In this document: one piece after another, positions 27,517 to 36,954 of the stretch
Numbering within the stretch: the stretch's first letter is position 1
Layout: the number at the start of each line of letters is the position of its first letter
NCBI GenBank assembly: GCA_963728875.1
Contig: CAVSLJ010000007.1
Location: 124,001 to 188,000, forward strand
Origin: DASUPK01 sp963728875
GTDB lineage: Bacteria; Actinomycetota; Thermoleophilia; Solirubrobacterales; 70-9
Reading direction: 5' to 3'
DNA length: 64,000 nucleotides
Notes under the pieces: generated by a model
The model's database searches: none
What the model was told of the DNA's origin: nothing
Seen by the model: only the letters and a program-made list of their open reading frames with translations
Position numbers and translations under genes: made by a program

Positions 27517-28885
27517 CTTCTTTCCGATCGTGCTGGCCCTGTCCTGGGCGCTCATGCCCCGGCAGCAGCTCTGGAAGCCTTTCATCGTCGTCGCAAGCTA
27601 TGTGTTTTACGCGGCGGCCGATCCGCGCTTCTGCCTGCTGCTCGCCGCGATCACGCTGGTCAGCCAGCTCGCGGTGGTGGCGATCCACCGCACCGAGGAC
27701 GAGCGGCTGCGCAAGTGGTTCACGGCCGGGGGAGTCGTCTTCGACCTGGGCATCCTCGCCGTCTTCAAGTACTACGGCTTCTTCGTCACCGACGTCTCGG
27801 ACGTCCTCGACTCGGTCGGGCTCGGGATGCCCCTGCCGCTGGTGACCATCGCGCTGCCGGTCGGCGTCAGCTTCTTCAGCTTCCAGGCGGTCACCTACGT
27901 GGTCGACGTCAAGCGCCGCCAGACCGAGCCCGCCTCGCTGCTCGACGCCGCGATCTACCTGAGCTTCTTCCCCCACCTGGTGGCGGGGCCCATCGTCCGA
28001 GCCAGCGAGTTCCTGCCGCAGCTGCGGAAGCCACGAGATCCGGACCGGGTCGCCGTGGGCGCCGGGCTCTCCCTGATCGCTCTCGGCCTGATCAAGAAGG
28101 TGATGATCGCCGACTATCTGGCCCGCGAGGTCGTCGACAAGGTCTTCGCCGTCCCCCAGGCCTACAGCGCGCCGGACGCGATCCTGGCCGCCTACGCCTA
28201 CGCCGCCCAGATCTTCTGCGACTTCTCCGGCTACACGGACATGGCGATCGGGCTGGCCCTGCTGATGGGATTCGTCTTCCCGCAGAACTTCAACAGCCCC
28301 TACCGCGCCACCGGCTTCCGGGACTTCTGGCGGCGCTGGCACATGACGCTGTCGCGCTTCCTGCGCGACTACCTCTACATCCCTCTCGGCGGCAACCGCA
28401 AGGGACGGGTCCGCACCTACATCAACCTGATGCTGACCATGGCACTGGGCGGCCTCTGGCACGGCGCCGCCTGGAACTTCGTCGCCTGGGGCGCGTACCA
28501 GGGCACGGGCCTCTCGGCCGAGCACGCCATCAACGGCCGGCTGGGCCGGATCTTCCCCGGCTGGCTGCGCTGGTTCGTCACCTTCAACCTGATCGTCGTC
28601 GGCTGGATCCTGTTCCGCTCCACCGATCTCACCGTCTTCGGCGACTACATGTCCGCGCTGGTCCGCTCGGGGCCGGCGACGCTCTACTCCGTCCCGGTCG
28701 TCGGCGCGATCGCAGTGGTGGTCGGCCTGCAGCTTCTGCCCGAGCGCCCGATGGAGGGCATCGAGCTGCGGATCGGCCGCCTGCGACCGCTGCTGCTCGG
28801 CGCCGCCCTCGCCGTCGTCGTGCTGATCGTCGGGGCAACCGTGCCGAGCCAGGGCGTCCCCCCCTTCATCTACTTCCGCTTCTGA
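27488..28885 (+). CDS. MBOAT-family membrane O-acyltransferase (AlgI/PatA-like)
   Basis: 465 aa, GTG start (MLFPTVEFAIFFPIVLALSW is the typical AlgI-type N-terminus). About ten hydrophobic segments; SFFSFQAVTYVVDVKRR, FFPHLVAGPIVRASEFLPQL, FCDFSGYTDMAIGLALLMG, FWRRWHMTLSRFLRDYLYIPLGGNRKG and the catalytic-His motif GGLWHGAAWNF (His325). MBOATs move acetyl or acyl groups across the membrane onto polysaccharides. It overlaps (TGATG) an SGNH gene, the classical pairing in which the SGNH protein completes extracytoplasmic transfer. Acceptor unknown: exopolysaccharide or peptidoglycan. Confidence 0.93.
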   Translation: MLFPTVEFAIFFPIVLALSWALMPRQQLWKPFIVVASYVFYAAADPRFCLLLAAITLVSQLAVVAIHRTEDERLRKWFTAGGVVFDLGILAVFKYYGFFVTDVSDVLDSVGLGMPLPLVTIALPVGVSFFSFQAVTYVVDVKRRQTEPASLLDAAIYLSFFPHLVAGPIVRASEFLPQLRKPRDPDRVAVGAGLSLIALGLIKKVMIADYLAREVVDKVFAVPQAYSAPDAILAAYAYAAQIFCDFSGYTDMAIGLALLMGFVFPQNFNSPYRATGFRDFWRRWHMTLSRFLRDYLYIPLGGNRKGRVRTYINLMLTMALGGLWHGAAWNFVAWGAYQGTGLSAEHAINGRLGRIFPGWLRWFVTFNLIVVGWILFRSTDLTVFGDYMSALVRSGPATLYSVPVVGAIAVVVGLQLLPERPMEGIELRIGRLRPLLLGAALAVVVLIVGATVPSQGVPPFIYFRF

Positions 28886-29964
28886 TGGCAGACACGACGA
28901 AGAGACGGTCGCGAGCAGGGTCGGGCGACTTCGAGACGATCGCCGAGATGGAGGCGGAGGCCCGCGCCGGGCGGGAGGGCGCGCCGCACGGCGACGACAG
29001 CCTGATGGAGCGCTTCGACCGCTGGGACCTGCGCCGCTTCAGCGGCTGGGACGCGGTCAGGGCGGTGGCGCTGACGATGCTCATTCTGCTGATCTTCGCC
29101 GGCGGGGCTGTGCGGAAGGCGGCCGACGAGCTCAAGCCGGGGCTGGGGCGCGACATCGTCAAGGCGGTGGGCGGCCCGGCGGGCTGGGTCTCCGACCGGC
29201 TCCCGCTGGCCGACACCCGCCGCGACCTCACGTCCTGGCTCTCGCCCGACGAGGAGCTCTCGGGCCAGGGCTTCCGGGCGGCCCCGGGCGGCGCGGGACG
29301 GCCGGTGGCCCCGGTGCCGACCACGCCGCAGCCGCTGCACAACCTGCTCGTCACGGGCGACTCGCTCTCCACCCCGCTCGACATCGAGATCGCCCGCAAG
29401 CTCGCGGACCAGGGGGCCGGCGTGCAGGTCACGCGCGACCCGCATCTCGCGACGGGAATCTCGAACACCGGTTTGGTCGACTGGGGCCAGCTCTCCTCCA
29501 GCCAGGCGGCCAATGACGATCCCGACGCCGCGGTGCTCTTCATCGGGGCGAACGAGGGCTATCCGATGCCCGGACCGAACGGGCAGCAGGTGAGCTGCTG
29601 CGGACCCGCCTGGGAGGGGATCTTCCGCTCGAGGGTGGGCCAGATGATGGACAACTACCTGCAGGGCGGCGTCCAGCGGATCTACTGGCTGACGGTTCCG
29701 ACACAGCGCGACCCCGCGCGCAAGCCGATCGCGGACGACGTCAACGAAGCGGTCCGCCAGGCGGCCGCCGAGCGTGGCGCCGCGGTCCGCGTCGTCGACC
29801 TGATCCCCATGTTCACACCGGGCGACCGCTACCGGGACTCGATCGACATCGACGGCACCCAGACGATCGTGCGCGAATCCGACGGCATCCACCTGAACGA
29901 GGACGGCTCATCGGTGGCGGCGGACATCGTCCTCCAGGCCATCGACAAGGACTTCGACTACTGA
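28885..29964 (+). CDS. Membrane-anchored SGNH (DUF459-type) acyltransferase partner
   Basis: 359 aa, ATG overlapping the MBOAT stop by one base. Cytosolic acidic N-terminus (about 50 aa), a single membrane anchor (VRAVALTMLILLIFAGGAV, about 53-71), and an extracytoplasmic SGNH domain: GDSLSTPL (block I), LFIGANEGYP (block III), RESDGIHLNEDG (Asp/His, block V). A Cys pair (SCCGPAW) is unusual. By analogy to AlgX, PatB or OatB it probably accepts the acyl group delivered by the MBOAT protein and passes it to a glycan outside the membrane. Confidence 0.88.
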   Translation: MADTTKRRSRAGSGDFETIAEMEAEARAGREGAPHGDDSLMERFDRWDLRRFSGWDAVRAVALTMLILLIFAGGAVRKAADELKPGLGRDIVKAVGGPAGWVSDRLPLADTRRDLTSWLSPDEELSGQGFRAAPGGAGRPVAPVPTTPQPLHNLLVTGDSLSTPLDIEIARKLADQGAGVQVTRDPHLATGISNTGLVDWGQLSSSQAANDDPDAAVLFIGANEGYPMPGPNGQQVSCCGPAWEGIFRSRVGQMMDNYLQGGVQRIYWLTVPTQRDPARKPIADDVNEAVRQAAAERGAAVRVVDLIPMFTPGDRYRDSIDIDGTQTIVRESDGIHLNEDGSSVAADIVLQAIDKDFDY

Positions 29965-29965
29965 G

Positions 29966-30005
29966 TTGGCGAGTTTCCGACCCCCGTAGGTCGGTAAGTC
30001 GCCAA
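29966..30005. terminator. Palindromic element of the TTGGCGA family, copy 2
   Basis: TTGGCGAGTTTCCGACC and GGTCGGTAAGTCGCCAA flank CCCGTA; one base after the stop codon of the SGNH gene. Outer arms are the same as at 12203-12243. Immediately beyond, 30006-30108 holds another imperfect GC hairpin (CCGCCGCGCC...GGCGCGGCGG) but no gene. Confidence 0.6.
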
Positions 30006-30108
30006 GCGGCCTGGTCGCCGTCCCGATCCGGGAGCCTGGACGCCCCGCCGCGCCCGAGTCGCGCTGGCGCGGCGGAGCGTTCCTACAAGGCTCGTCGTTC
30101 GGATCTAC

Positions 30109-30546
30109 TTAGGGCGAGATGCAGAGGACGTAGACCTGAAACGTGGCGCTCCCGGGAGAATCGTTGCCGACGAAGACGTGCCATCCAGTCGGTACGCCTG
30201 CGGCGTTCAGCTCCGGCCGGCTGCCATCAACTCTGCCAAAGCCAGGACCCGCCGCATAGCCACCGCCAACCGCCTTCTCGCTCCCGACGCAGCTGGCGAC
30301 TGCGTCACCGGCAGCGCCGGCGCTTATGGGACCGGTGGTGGCGGTTCGCTGAACCACGGTGGTCTTGAACGGGACGGGCTTCTTCTTCTTCTTCTTCGAG
30401 ACCTGCGCTGCCGCAAACTGCTTTGCGACCTCCTTGTGCACCAGGCTCTGCAGCGAGGGGCCGCCCAGGGCGGGAGAGACTGCGAGCAGCGCCCCGATCA
30501 CCCCAAGCGCGATTCCGGTCTGTATCCAGCTGGGTCTTCTCCTCAT
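30109..30546 (-). CDS. Secreted protein with poly-Lys linker and C-terminal Cys-paired domain
   Basis: 145 aa from ATG 30546, preceded by GGGAGG. Signal/anchor: WIQTGIALGVIGALLAVSPAL. Then a short helix (SLQSLVHKEVAKQFAAAQVS), a run KKKKKK, and a compact domain of the form 'C....AVGGGYAAG...GWHVFVGN....ATFQVYVLCISP', in which two Cys bracket a small beta fold. The same pattern (C-x4-6-GGG/GGF) appears three times in the protein at 32392-33600. Family unnamed to me; seen on exported actinobacterial proteins. Confidence 0.65.
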   Translation of the reverse strand: MRRRPSWIQTGIALGVIGALLAVSPALGGPSLQSLVHKEVAKQFAAAQVSKKKKKKPVPFKTTVVQRTATTGPISAGAAGDAVASCVGSEKAVGGGYAAGPGFGRVDGSRPELNAAGVPTGWHVFVGNDSPGSATFQVYVLCISP

Positions 30547-30711
30547 CTGAAACCTCCCATATAGGTAAGGCTCGCTTGCGAGCCGGCGGGGCTCCTCCAG
30601 GAATCCGCCACACGACACCACCCCTCCTCGCCTGGCCAGGCGATCCTAACCGCTGAGAGCCGCCCCACAAGCAGCATTTCTGGGCCCGTCTGAGCGTGGA
30701 AGCGGTGGCGG

Positions 30712-31104
30712 CTAGTCGTTCTGGGTGTAGCTGCTCTTCACGCGCTTGGACGCGTTCGAGACCTTGTGGCACTTCGCCGTGGCGTTGTACTGCACGTTCG
30801 GCACGCCGGTCCGCTTGCCGTCCTTGCACTTGAAGCCGAGCAGCGTGGCGCTGCAGATGCCCGCCGGCCCGCCGTTCTGGTGGCGGCACTGGTGATAGGC
30901 CGTGATCAACTTCTCGCCCTTGGTGCAGCTGACGCCCTGGACCTTGAGCGAGGTCACGTACGAGGCCCCGAGGTTCTGCTGCTTGCCGTCGATGTTGCAC
31001 GGAGAGAAGCCGGCGCTGTGCGCGATCGGCGCGGCGCCGCCGCTCGGTGCGAGCAGGGCGGCGATCAGGCATGCAGCCGCGATGGCCCCTGTCAGATGCT
31101 TCAA
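30712..31104 (-). CDS. Secreted Cys-containing protein, paralogue A of a divergent pair
   Basis: 130 aa. Signal peptide LTGAIAAACLIAALLAPSGG-A. Conserved core shared with the gene at 31167-31553: CNI(D/N)GKQ, ASYVTS, C in VSC/ATC, AYHQCR / MYHHCR, C-(S/D)-AT, GFKC, VQYN-T, C, and a SYTQN/TYTQN C-terminus. Seven matching Cys suggest a disulfide-stabilised extracellular domain. This copy has no lipobox, so it is likely released. Function unknown. Confidence 0.7.
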   Translation of the reverse strand: MKHLTGAIAAACLIAALLAPSGGAAPIAHSAGFSPCNIDGKQQNLGASYVTSLKVQGVSCTKGEKLITAYHQCRHQNGGPAGICSATLLGFKCKDGKRTGVPNVQYNATAKCHKVSNASKRVKSSYTQND

Positions 31105-31166
31105 CGAGATGGCGCGATCCTACCGCGGGCGCCCGTCATGCAAACCCCAAATAGACTGCTGCCGTC

Positions 31167-31553
31167 GTGAGACGCACGATCCTCATCTCCCTGGTCCTCG
31201 CCGCGGCGATCGCCGGCTGCGGCGGCGGCGACTCGTCCTCGGACGACACCGCCACCGCGGCCGCCCTGACCACCTGCAACATCAACGGCAAGCAGCGTGA
31301 CTTCAACGCCTCCTACGTCACCTCGATCCAGGTGTCGAAGGCGACCTGCCCGCAGGCCGAGGAGGTCGTCGCCATGTACCACCACTGCCGCCTGCAGACC
31401 GGTCACCCCGACGGGACCTGCGACGCCACCGTCCGCGGCTTCAAGTGCACCGAGGGGCCTCGCCAGTCCGTGCCGGGCGTGCAGTACAACGGGACGGTCG
31501 ACTGCCGCAACGGCGACCTCGAGATCAGAAGCACCTACACACAGAACTTCTAG
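31167..31553 (+). CDS. Lipoprotein, paralogue B of a divergent pair
   Basis: 128 aa with a lipobox (LAAAIAGC, Cys18) followed by GGGDSSSDDT, so it should be membrane-anchored. The rest (CNINGKQRDFNASYVTS, YHHCRLQTGHPDG, VRGFKC, VQYNGTVDC, TYTQNF) mirrors paralogue A across a 62-bp divergent intergenic gap. The stop codon is fused to dispersed-repeat copy B. An anchored/secreted pair of one domain suggests partner roles, but nothing identifies a ligand. Confidence 0.72.
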   Translation: MRRTILISLVLAAAIAGCGGGDSSSDDTATAAALTTCNINGKQRDFNASYVTSIQVSKATCPQAEEVVAMYHHCRLQTGHPDGTCDATVRGFKCTEGPRQSVPGVQYNGTVDCRNGDLEIRSTYTQNF

Positions 31554-31644
31554 GTGGCAAGGCCGCTCAACTCTGGAGCGAAGGGCGAAGCCCGTAGCGA
31601 CTTGTGATGGGCGGCCGCTGCCACCGCGATCTGATGGCGAAGCC
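31553..31644 (-). repeat. Dispersed ~95-bp palindrome-rich repeat, copy B (inverted)
   Basis: Reverse-complement match to copies A and C, including GGCTTCGCCATCAGATCGCG and AGTCGCTACGGGCTTCGCCC. Begins on the last base of the lipoprotein stop TAG and ends inside the next gene, whose start ATGGCGAAGCC is repeat sequence. Confidence 0.88.
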
Positions 31645-32395
31645 GATCCTCGCGTTGGTCGGCCTGGCCCTGTCGTTCCTCGTGCAGGCGTCCCCCGCGG
31701 CCGCCGGCCGCGTGCCCCTGGACTGCGGCAAGCAGCACACCGGCGACGCCAAGTTCAACCCATACGGGCCCAATGACGGATCTCCGCCGATCGCGATCGG
31801 GGACTCGACCATGCTGTTCCCGATCCCCGACCTGAACAAGGCCGGCTTCGACGTCAACGCGAAGGGGTGCCGCGGCTTCAAGCAGGCGGTCTGGGTGGCG
31901 CGCGACATGCGCAACCGCGGCGTCCTGCCCAAGCTGATCCTGATCAACTCCTATGGCAACGGCGGGCTCAACGACGACCTGATCAAGTTCGCCCTCAAGG
32001 TGATCGGGCCCAAGCGGACCCTGGTCCTGGTCACGGCGTATGACGCCGACACCGGCCACCCGCCGGCGCCCGACACAGATGTGCTCGTTCAGGCCGCCCA
32101 GGATCACCCTGACCAGATCAAGCTGCTCGACTGGGTGAAGTACTCCCTGCCGCACCACAAGACGGACCCCGCTCCCGGTGCGTGGTTCCTGCCGGACTAC
32201 TTCCATCCCAACATCGTGGGCTCGGCGGCCTACGCCCATTTCCTCTCGCAGGTGCTGCCGCCTCGACCCGGATCGCAGAGCGGGTCTTCCGGGGGCGGCG
32301 GCGTACCGTGGTGGCCGTTCGCGGTGGGAGGCGCCCTGCTGATCGCGCTGCTGGCGCTCTTTCTCCGCCGTCGGCGTGTTCAAAGCCAATCGTGA
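31634..32395 (+). CDS. Secreted SGNH/GDSL-like protein 3 with C-terminal membrane anchor
   Basis: 253 aa from ATG 31634 (MAKPILALVGLALSFLVQASPAAA signal peptide in two parts). SGNH motifs AIGDSTMLFPIP, LINSYGNGG, FLPDYFHPNIVG match protein 1 (26239-26898). Unlike that paralogue it ends in a Gly/Ser linker, a hydrophobic segment (WWPFAVGGALLIALLALFL) and RRRRVQ, a sortase-like or simple tail anchor. The first codons lie inside repeat copy B. Overlaps the next gene by GTGA, so the two are translationally coupled. Confidence 0.8.
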   Translation: MAKPILALVGLALSFLVQASPAAAGRVPLDCGKQHTGDAKFNPYGPNDGSPPIAIGDSTMLFPIPDLNKAGFDVNAKGCRGFKQAVWVARDMRNRGVLPKLILINSYGNGGLNDDLIKFALKVIGPKRTLVLVTAYDADTGHPPAPDTDVLVQAAQDHPDQIKLLDWVKYSLPHHKTDPAPGAWFLPDYFHPNIVGSAAYAHFLSQVLPPRPGSQSGSSGGGGVPWWPFAVGGALLIALLALFLRRRRVQSQS

Positions 32396-33600
32396 GCCCG
32401 AAGAAGGCCCTACTTCCAGTCGCGCTGCTGATCGCGCTGCTCGCCTGCTCGGGAACGGCGCAGGCGCGCGGCGGCGCCGGCCACAACCCGGCGACGAAGA
32501 AGCTCGAGGACGCCTTCAAGATCGCCCTCTACGTGCGCTCCGTGAGCACCGACGGCTGCTACCCACCGGCCACGCAGCTGGCCAAGAAGATCGGCCAGAC
32601 GAAGCGGGGCCTGACGGTCGGCGTCGCGGGCGGGCCGAACTCGGTGCATCGCATGAACGTCGTCTTCGTGCTGAAGCACGGCACGAACTGCAACAAGGTG
32701 ATGATGGCCCTGCGCGCCTCCTCCGGCCTGTACATCCTCAACTCCGCCCTGGGCACGATCCGGGTGCAGGGGCATGGCGGGCCGAGGGTCGTCCCCGGCA
32801 AGCCGGGGCCGCCGAGGCAGGTCCAGATCGTCTCGAAGACCTTCAAGATGTCCGCGCCGGACCAGCTGACCAGGCACGAGGTGCTCTGTCCGGGCGGCAG
32901 GTACCCGATCGGCGGGGGCATGCTCGCCGAGCCCGCCCCGGACGCCCAGGGCGAGGGCATCTATCCGCATTCCTATGAGCGGCTCGGCGCGCAACGCGGC
33001 TTCCATGTCAGCGCGGTGCTGTTCGATGCGAACTGGGCCTCCACCACCGCGCGCAACATCACCATCCAGGCGGTCTGCGCCCGCGGCCAGATCCCGCAGA
33101 ACCCGACGCCGCACAAGACCGTCTTCATCCTGCCCGGTCAGACGAAGTCCGCGATCGCCCGCTGCCCGAAGGGCCAGCAGCTGATCACCGGCGGCTTCCA
33201 GCGCACCAACTTCGCCAGCGACGGCGGCGACTACGTGACGGAGTCCCACGCCGTCGGGACGAATGCATGGGGTGTGACGGGCAGCGCCTACATCGGGAGC
33301 GGCACGACCGGCGGCGGCGAGCTCACCGCGATCGCCTACTGCTCGAAGGCGAAGGGCCCGATCCTGACCGAGGTCGCCTCGACGCAGGCCCCCGTGCCCG
33401 CCGGCATGAACGCGGCTGCGACGACGCCGAGCTGTCCGAACGGCCTGCGGCTGACCACCACCGGCTTCTCGCTCGACTCGCGCAACGCCTTCTACGCCGG
33501 CAACTCGCTGAACGACGACGGCACGAGCACGGCCAACGCCTTCGGCTACTTCGGCCCGGCGAACCTCACCGCGTACGGCTACTGCCAGCGGGTGCGCTAG
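32392..33600 (+). CDS. Secreted multi-repeat Cys protein
   Basis: 402 aa, GTG start overlapping the preceding stop. Signal peptide LLPVALLIALLACSGTAQA. An N-terminal region (about 30-130: TDGCYPPATQLAKKIGQ...KHGTNCNKVMM) is followed by three repeats of about 85 residues, each starting with a Cys-Pro-x-Gly motif and a Gly-rich turn: CPGGRYPIGGGM, CPKGQQLITGGF, CPNGLRLTTTGF, and each ending in a Cys after an aromatic strand (VCARG, YCSKAKG, YCQRVR). The repeat resembles the domain at the end of 30109-30546. Presumed extracellular; role unknown, coupling to an SGNH protein hints at a surface complex. Confidence 0.7.
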   Translation: MSPKKALLPVALLIALLACSGTAQARGGAGHNPATKKLEDAFKIALYVRSVSTDGCYPPATQLAKKIGQTKRGLTVGVAGGPNSVHRMNVVFVLKHGTNCNKVMMALRASSGLYILNSALGTIRVQGHGGPRVVPGKPGPPRQVQIVSKTFKMSAPDQLTRHEVLCPGGRYPIGGGMLAEPAPDAQGEGIYPHSYERLGAQRGFHVSAVLFDANWASTTARNITIQAVCARGQIPQNPTPHKTVFILPGQTKSAIARCPKGQQLITGGFQRTNFASDGGDYVTESHAVGTNAWGVTGSAYIGSGTTGGGELTAIAYCSKAKGPILTEVASTQAPVPAGMNAAATTPSCPNGLRLTTTGFSLDSRNAFYAGNSLNDDGTSTANAFGYFGPANLTAYGYCQRVR

Positions 33601-34181
33601 CGCCTCGCTGAGAATCCCGCCTGGTACAGGTTCGTGCAGGGCGGCGGAATGCCCGTGGCTGGTGGAAACCACGAGCAGCGGCCCGCCGAATAGGGAATCT
33701 CGCCGCTGCTGCAGTTGAGGAACGTGGGCGGCGAGTTGTGGGTCAGGACGGATGCTGTCCCCTTCATCCGCCACTTCTTCTTGTTCTTCTTCTTGATCAG
33801 GTGGCCCGTCGCGTAGTACGTGCCGTTTGACCCGGGATTCGGGTTGGAGGCCGGCGCAAGCTGATTCGTGAACGACCCGGAGAACTCGACCTTCTGGTGC
33901 CGGAGCTTGAACGGACCGCTGGCGACGACCGGCGTTGTGCTCCCGCCCACCTGACAGCTCACCGGCACCTGGAGCTGCACGAACACGCTTCGCGGAGTGC
34001 TCTTGCCGTTCGGACTCCTCTTTGCGTAGCCGACGTTGAGGATGATCGAAGCGCCGCCGACATCCGCCGCGCGCTGCTGGAAGAAGCGTTGCGACGAGGA
34101 GTGGGTCTTGTAGGCGTGCGCCGGCACGGGCATGACGAGAATCGCGAACAGAACCAGTGCGATTGAAGGGGTGCGTCTCAT
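33597..34181 (-). CDS. Secreted hypothetical protein
   Basis: 194 aa. Signal peptide SIALVLFAILVMPVPAHA. Beta-rich body with a basic cluster LIKKKNKKKWRMKG and four Cys (VSCQVGG, LNCSSGE, RCSWFPP, PCTNLYQ). No family recognised. Its stop overlaps the opposing stop of the upstream neighbour (CTAG at 33597-33600). The Shine-Dalgarno GGGAG lies in the 3' arm of a perfect 11-bp hairpin (34182-34213). Confidence 0.6.
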   Translation of the reverse strand: MRRTPSIALVLFAILVMPVPAHAYKTHSSSQRFFQQRAADVGGASIILNVGYAKRSPNGKSTPRSVFVQLQVPVSCQVGGSTTPVVASGPFKLRHQKVEFSGSFTNQLAPASNPNPGSNGTYYATGHLIKKKNKKKWRMKGTASVLTHNSPPTFLNCSSGEIPYSAGRCSWFPPATGIPPPCTNLYQAGFSARR

Positions 34182-34213
34182 CTGCTCCCGGCAAGGGTCC
34201 TCGCCGGGAGCAG
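34182..34213 (-). promoter_or_regulatory. Perfect 11-bp hairpin against the start codon of the 33597-34181 gene
   Basis: CTGCTCCCGGC (34182-34192) and GCCGGGAGCAG (34203-34213). On the minus strand the second arm ends at the base before ATG and contains the ribosome-binding GGGAG. It may hide the ribosome site or terminate read-through from the aldehyde dehydrogenase gene, which ends at 34259; a smaller palindrome, GGACCCTGGGTCC, lies between at about 34236-34248. Confidence 0.6.
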
Positions 34214-34258
34214 TCTCGTCATCGGTGCTCTACACGGACCCTGGGTCCGGCGTCAGGC

Positions 34259-35755
34259 TCAGCTGATGTTCGCCATCACGTGCTTGACCTGCGTGTAGTC
34301 CTCTAGCCCGTACATCGACAGGTCCTTGCCGTAGCCGGACTGCTTGTAGCCGCCGTGCGGCATCTCCGAGACGATCGGGATGTGGTCGTTGACCCAGACG
34401 CATCCGAACTGGAGAGCCTTGGAGACCCTCAGGGCGCGTCCGACGTCCCGGGTCCAGACCGACGAGGCGAGGCCGTAGCGGGTTCCGTTCGCCCACTGGA
34501 TCGCCTTCTCCTCGGAGGTGAACGGCTGCACCGTGATCACCGGGCCGAAGATCTCGTTCTGGATCATCTCGTCGGTCTGCTTCAGGCCCGCCACCACGGC
34601 CGGCTTCATGAAGAAGCCCGGCCTGCGCGCCTTCTTGCCGCCGGTGACGATCTCGGCGTTGTCCGGCCGGCGCTCGAGGAACCCCTCGACGCGCTCGAGC
34701 TGCCGCTCCGAGTTGACCGGGCCGAGGGTCGTGTTGCCGTTCCTGGTGTCGCCGATCTTCAGGCCCTCGGCCTGCTCGGATAGGCCGCTGACGACCTTGT
34801 CGTAGACCTTCTTCGAGGCCAGCACGCGCGTCGCGGCGGTGCAGTCCTGACCGGCGTTGTAGTAGCCGGTCCCGGCGATCGTCTCCATCGCGACGTCCAT
34901 GTCGACGTCGTCGAAGACCACGACCGGCGCCTTGCCGCCGAGCTCGAGGTGAACGCGCTTCAGCGTGTCCGCGGACTCGCGGGCGATCCACTTGCCGGTC
35001 TCGGGCGAGCCGGTCAGCGACACCATGCCGATGTCGGGATGCCGAACGATCGCGGCGCCCGTCGGGTCGCCGTGCCCGCCGACGAAGTTAGCCACGCCGG
35101 GCGGGAAGATCTCGGCGCACAGCTCCGCCAGGACCGTCAGGGTCGACATCGGAGTCGTCTCGGCCGGCTTCAGGACGAGCGTGTTGCCCGCGGCCAGGGC
35201 CGGAGCGATCTTCCAGATCGCCATCATCATCGGGTAGTTCCAGGGGGTGATCTGGCCGACGACGCCGATCGGCTCGCGGCGGACCCACGACGTGTAGCCC
35301 TCCAGGTACTCGCCGGTGGCGCGGCCCTCCATGTTCCGGGCCGCTCCCGCGAAGTAGCGGAGGTTGTCGCACATGAACGGGATCTCGTCCTCGTAGAAGG
35401 CGGAGCGGGGCTTGCCGGCGTCCGCGGACTCGATGTCGGCGAGCTCGTCGGCCTGCTCCTCGATCCGGTCGGCGAGCTTGAGCAGCAGAGCCATGCGATC
35501 GGCCGGAGTGGTGACGCCCCAGGTCTCGAAGGCCTTCTTGGCGGCCTTGACGGCGTCATCGACGTCGCGCTTGCTCGACAGCGGAGCTTTGGCGATCACC
35601 TCGCCCGTGGCGGGGTTGATGACGTCCTCACGCTTGTTGTCGGACGGCGCAACGAACTTGCCGTCGATCATGTTCTTGAGGGTCATCGCCCTCGGCTTCC
35701 CGTTCCGGCTCGCCCGGGAGCTTCGGGAATTTCGCTTTGCGGTGGCGGTGGCCAT
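34259..35755 (-). CDS. Aldehyde dehydrogenase, gamma-aminobutyraldehyde (PatD)-like
   Basis: 498 aa NAD(P)-dependent ALDH. PWNYPMMMAIWKIAPALAAGNTLVLKP (cofactor loop), general base Glu in LELGGKAP, nucleophile in GQDCTAATRV, and EIFGPVITV. The first 24 residues are basic (MATATAKRNSRSSRASRNGK); an ATG at codon 24 (MTLKNMIDGKFV) could be the real start. Closest in character to betaine/gamma-aminobutyraldehyde dehydrogenases. Last gene of the minus-strand operon that starts with a polyamine-type aminotransferase, so it probably converts 4-aminobutanal to GABA. Confidence 0.88.
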   Translation of the reverse strand: MATATAKRNSRSSRASRNGKPRAMTLKNMIDGKFVAPSDNKREDVINPATGEVIAKAPLSSKRDVDDAVKAAKKAFETWGVTTPADRMALLLKLADRIEEQADELADIESADAGKPRSAFYEDEIPFMCDNLRYFAGAARNMEGRATGEYLEGYTSWVRREPIGVVGQITPWNYPMMMAIWKIAPALAAGNTLVLKPAETTPMSTLTVLAELCAEIFPPGVANFVGGHGDPTGAAIVRHPDIGMVSLTGSPETGKWIARESADTLKRVHLELGGKAPVVVFDDVDMDVAMETIAGTGYYNAGQDCTAATRVLASKKVYDKVVSGLSEQAEGLKIGDTRNGNTTLGPVNSERQLERVEGFLERRPDNAEIVTGGKKARRPGFFMKPAVVAGLKQTDEMIQNEIFGPVITVQPFTSEEKAIQWANGTRYGLASSVWTRDVGRALRVSKALQFGCVWVNDHIPIVSEMPHGGYKQSGYGKDLSMYGLEDYTQVKHVMANIS

Positions 35756-35768
35756 CTCTCCTCCTTGG

Positions 35769-36899
<1,131 letters not shown>

Positions 36900-36954
36900 G
36901 AAGACGCCGCCTCCTCCGCTTCGCGTCCGGGGGCGGCTCCGCGTTGATCGTCTC

